This document shows positions 61,586 through 64,000 of a stretch of 64,000 nucleotides of DNA, piece by piece. This DNA is from CAWBOY01 sp963790585 (GTDB lineage Bacteria > Planctomycetota > Planctomycetia > Gemmatales > Gemmataceae). The position numbers were made by a program, and so were the translations under genes. The notes under the pieces were generated by a model. The model was not told the DNA's origin, did not search any database, and saw only the letters and a list, made by a program, of their open reading frames with translations. Each line of letters starts with the position of its first letter. The first letter of the stretch is position 1. Where the stretch lies: positions 1,364,001 to 1,428,000 of the forward strand of contig CAWBOY010000002.1 in NCBI GenBank assembly GCA_963790585.1. Direction: 5' to 3'.

Positions 61586-61605
61586 GCCCCCGGCTTGCCG
61601 GGGGT
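61586..61605. repeat. 20-bp palindrome GCCCCCGGCTTGCCGGGGGT
   Basis: Single copy of the palindrome also found at 14533-14552 and twice at 26075-26123. It is 13 bases after the lipoprotein gene stop (minus strand), a plausible terminator position. Confidence 0.8.
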
Positions 61606-61618
61606 TCTCATCTTCGTT

Positions 61619-62946
61619 TCAGCGTTTCCGTTCCAGCAACTCGACTAATTCATGTCGCAGAACCGCCAGCTCGCGATCGTCAAGCGTCACAAACGGGCTG
61701 CCAATGAGTCGACCGTCCTCGCCGATCAAGACGATCGTCGGAACCTTGGATAGTTCAAACTGCTTGGCGACTGGACACGTTTCCAGGCTGCCGCTTCCCA
61801 GACAGACACGAAACTTGATCTGATATCGACTGCGGGCCAAGCGAGCGTTGGCCGAAGGATTCTTGAAATCGGTGAGATCGTAAGCGACAGAGACCACCTC
61901 CAACCCCTGGCGTCGAAAATCTCTTTGCAGATCTTGTATAGGCTGAATCAGGCTAAGCATCTCCTGTTTGCCGAAGTCGCCGAACACCAGCATGAGTGCC
62001 TTGGCCCGGGTTCCCTCTTTGAGATCGCGCTCGAAGTCCCATGTCTCGCCATCGAGATCGTTCATCGTCAGGCGCTGGAGCTTTTTCGCCAAAACGACGC
62101 AAGACGGGACTTTGCCCGTCCGCGAAGTCGTGGAAATAGTAGCGGAATCGCTGCTATCCGGAGTTTCATTGGTCGGCGGCCGGGCCGGTTTCTCGCCTGA
62201 CGGATAGCCCGGCAGCTTTGGAATCACCTGCGGTCCAGGGTCATCCGGCCCAGAGTTTATGTTGGCGCGCTCCGCCCCGGGAATTCCGGTCACGCCAGGG
62301 CGAGGCCGCCCTTTTTGGAAGCCATCGACGCCTTCGGCGATGGTAGACTTGTTGATGCTTTCCGTCGACCCAGTTTTCGTCGCATCCGGCGCGGCGGGTC
62401 TTGGGTTCTCAAGAGTCGCAGCAGGCGGCGTTCCATCAGACCGGGTGTCGTTCTTCTTATCTGGATTAGCGCCTTTTTGCGCGGCGGTTTGGCGTCGGGT
62501 GTGGTGAAATCCTCACTCACGAAGATCGACACCCGCGAGTTCGTGGCGACGGCGAACGTTGTCCCGCTCAATATAGCCGCGCCGTCGCGGGCCCTGGCGA
62601 CCAGGCGATAATTATGGCCGACCTCGAGCCCTTGAATCGTGAAATAGCCTTGCGAATCGGAAGCAACATCAAGCGGCGCCGACTTCTTGAGGTTGGTTTC
62701 TTGAAGATCGACCACTTCGATCTCGGCTTCCGGAATTTGGCGACGATACTTATCCATCACCCGGCCGGCGAGCAAGCCCTTGACTTGGTCGGACCGGGCC
62801 GTCGGTGTCGCTTCGGGGAGTTCTGCGCGTGGCTGTGAAGTTTTTGACGTCGGCGCAGCGGGAGTCTTCTTGGCACCGCCGGGCGTTTGGCAGCCCGACA
62901 AGACCAAGCAAGCGATCACCAGAGCCACACCGACAATGCTGCGCAC
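61619..62946 (-). CDS. Lipoprotein with carboxypeptidase-regulatory-like and thioredoxin-fold domains, one frameshift
   Basis: About 442 aa bridged at ~62485, in an AAAAA run (CGCAAAAAGGCG). GTG start at 62946 with GAGG upstream; lipobox LSGC with Cys19. Residues ~55-155 form a beta-sandwich like carboxypeptidase regulatory domains (LLAGRVMDKYRRQIPEAEIE, DSQGYFTIQGLEVGHNYRLV). A disordered linker leads to a thioredoxin/AhpC-like domain: LMLVFGDFGKQEMLSLIQPI, GLEVVSVAYDLTDFKNPSAN and VPTIVLIGEDGRLIGSPFVT. The active-site WCxxC is replaced by GDFGKQEM, so it is unlikely to be an oxidoreductase. The remaining Cys residues (RVCLGSGSLETCPVAKQF) could pair with each other. Confidence 0.75.
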
Positions 62947-63334
62947 GGACAGAACCTCGGGTTCGGGAACTCACGCAAGAGCCGCCGGTTCGCCGTCCTT
63001 GTGCCGACCGGATTGCCAAGATTGGCGCCGTGAGAAGGGACGAAAGCCCAGCCGCGGCTCGCGCTCGTCCCGACCGTCCATGATGGGAATAACATGTGCC
63101 AAGTGCTTATTCCCGCGCCCGGCCCGCGCGTCAAGCCGAATCGGCGCCGCCGCGACGGAGATAAGGCTGCGCAGTTAGCGATTGGCGAGTTTCTGGCAGG
63201 TATGATGAGCGATCGCCGAAGATAAATCGAAAATAGTTGACAACCTCCAGTGGCCATGTTCAACTCCCTCGATATTCTGAAGACTAGCATTCAGTCGCTC
63301 TCGCTACCGCCGGTTGAGAAGGAAGTTGCATACT
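62947..63334. other. Intergenic region before the Rieske gene
   Basis: About 390 bases between the divergent lipoprotein and Rieske genes. Open frames on both strands lack ribosome sites and family features. No hairpin repeat or clear promoter is recognised. Confidence 0.5.
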
Positions 63335-64000
63335 ATGTCCGACCCGATCGCTACGGGCAGTCCAGCCCCTTCGGCTCCGAATAATCCGGTACCTCCAGCA
63401 ACGACTCCCGCGACCGCCGCGGCACCCAAGCCTGCCGCGCCAGCGAAAGCCTGCCGGCGAAGGCCGGCAAAAAAGGCGAAACGCGACGCGGCTTCATCGA
63501 TTGGTTCTCTACCGCCTGGGTCGCCTTCGTCGCCGCGATCGGCGTCATGAGCCTCGGCACCTTGCGTTTCCTCATGCCCAACCTCTCCGAAACCCCAGGC
63601 AAGATCAAAGGTCGGCTTCACCGACAACTTCGAAGAAGGCAAGGTCAACGAGAAATACAAGTCGGAAAAGATCTGGCTTGTCCGCAATGAAGGCAAGCTT
63701 TACGCGCTGAGCACCACTTGCACCCATCTCGGCTGCACTCCAAACTGGCTCGAACGCGAAGGCAAATTCAAATGCCCCTGCCACGGCAGCGGCTTTTACA
63801 TCAGCGGCATCAATTTCGAAGGCCCCGCCCCGCGTCCCCTCGAACGCTGGGCCGTCAACATCGGCGACGATGGCCAAGTCGTCGTCGATCAGTCGAAGAA
63901 GTTTCAGCAAGAACGCGGCGAGTGGGACAATCCCGGAATCATTCATCAAGGTATAGAGCCCGTAGCCCGTAGTGCGATAGTCCGTAGCAAAAGACCTTAA
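63335..64000 (+). CDS. Rieske [2Fe-2S] protein, two frameshifts
   Basis: The ATG at 63335 follows GAGAAGGAAG; the frame ends at the last base of the window with TAA (63998-64000). Bridged length is about 220 aa. The N-terminus is Pro/Ala-rich; after a break near 63455 it reads TRRGFIDWFSTAWVAFVAAI with one membrane helix, and after another near 63615 GFTDNFEEGKVNEKYKSEKI. The cluster-binding pair is STTCTHLGCTPNW and FKCPCHGSGFYIS (C-x-H and C-x-x-H). The twin-Arg-like TRRGFIDWF before the helix is typical of bc-complex Rieske proteins exported through Tat. Probably followed by a cytochrome b gene outside the window. Confidence 0.9.

Overview
The window looks like chromosomal DNA of a planctomycete, probably of the Gemmata/Pirellula type. 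This is inferred from gene content and style: HflK/HflC-like SPFH proteins beside a P-type ATPase, a BlaI/M56 pair with HEAT repeats, an acidic and arginine-rich disordered protein, secreted S10, PQQ-propeller, PPC and LRR proteins, DapL-type lysine synthesis, an HU protein with a Lys/Ala tail, and many hairpin repeats between genes. No rRNA, tRNA, CRISPR array or prophage was recognised.

Layout. 1-5.5 kb: the 3' end of acs, a small inverted-repeat element, tyrA between two copies of one palindrome, an S10 peptidase and an esterase. 5.6-11.2 kb: a minus-strand operon of a P1B ATPase and three SPFH membrane proteins. 11.3-15.8 kb: a secreted glycosidase-like protein and dapL. 15.8-21.3 kb: an accessory stretch with palindromes, two tandem paralogous lipoproteins, an LRR protein and a structured element that may be group II intron debris. 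21.3-28.5 kb: gltB, an HU-like protein, a membrane protein and pdxJ. 28.5-33.5 kb: a small protein, blaI and an M56 peptidase/HEAT sensor, a creatininase-family enzyme and a PPC protein. 33.5-40.6 kb: small hypotheticals, a GNAT acetyltransferase, a disordered Arg-rich protein, a C45/phospholipase B-like protein and a Rpn/YhgA-type nuclease. 40.8-43.1 kb: a two-domain glycosyltransferase. 43.2-45.2 kb: a membrane protein gene split by an intact IS4-family element. 45.4-52.4 kb: a PEP-synthase/rifampicin phosphotransferase-like enzyme, a second Rpn/YhgA nuclease, a membrane protein with a PQQ propeller and a small hypothetical. 52.3-57.5 kb: prkA, yeaH (DUF444) and spoVR. 58-64 kb: a small membrane protein, a degenerate sulfatase, an FHA protein, trxB, a thioredoxin-fold lipoprotein and a Rieske protein.

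Two features dominate. First, at least 30 apparent frameshifts break conserved genes (gltB about seven times; pdxJ, spoVR, the ATPase and Rieske once or twice). Several fall in short homopolymers and the protein resumes intact in another frame. Indel errors in the assembly explain this better than mass pseudogenisation, so broken genes are given here as single loci. Second, the spacers carry at least six families of hairpin repeats. One family has three copies with covarying outer stem bases, and one of those copies sits inside a member of another family.

The best candidates for something undescribed are the ATPase-SPFH operon, the covarying and nested hairpin families, the C-run repeat family, and the tandem lipoprotein family.
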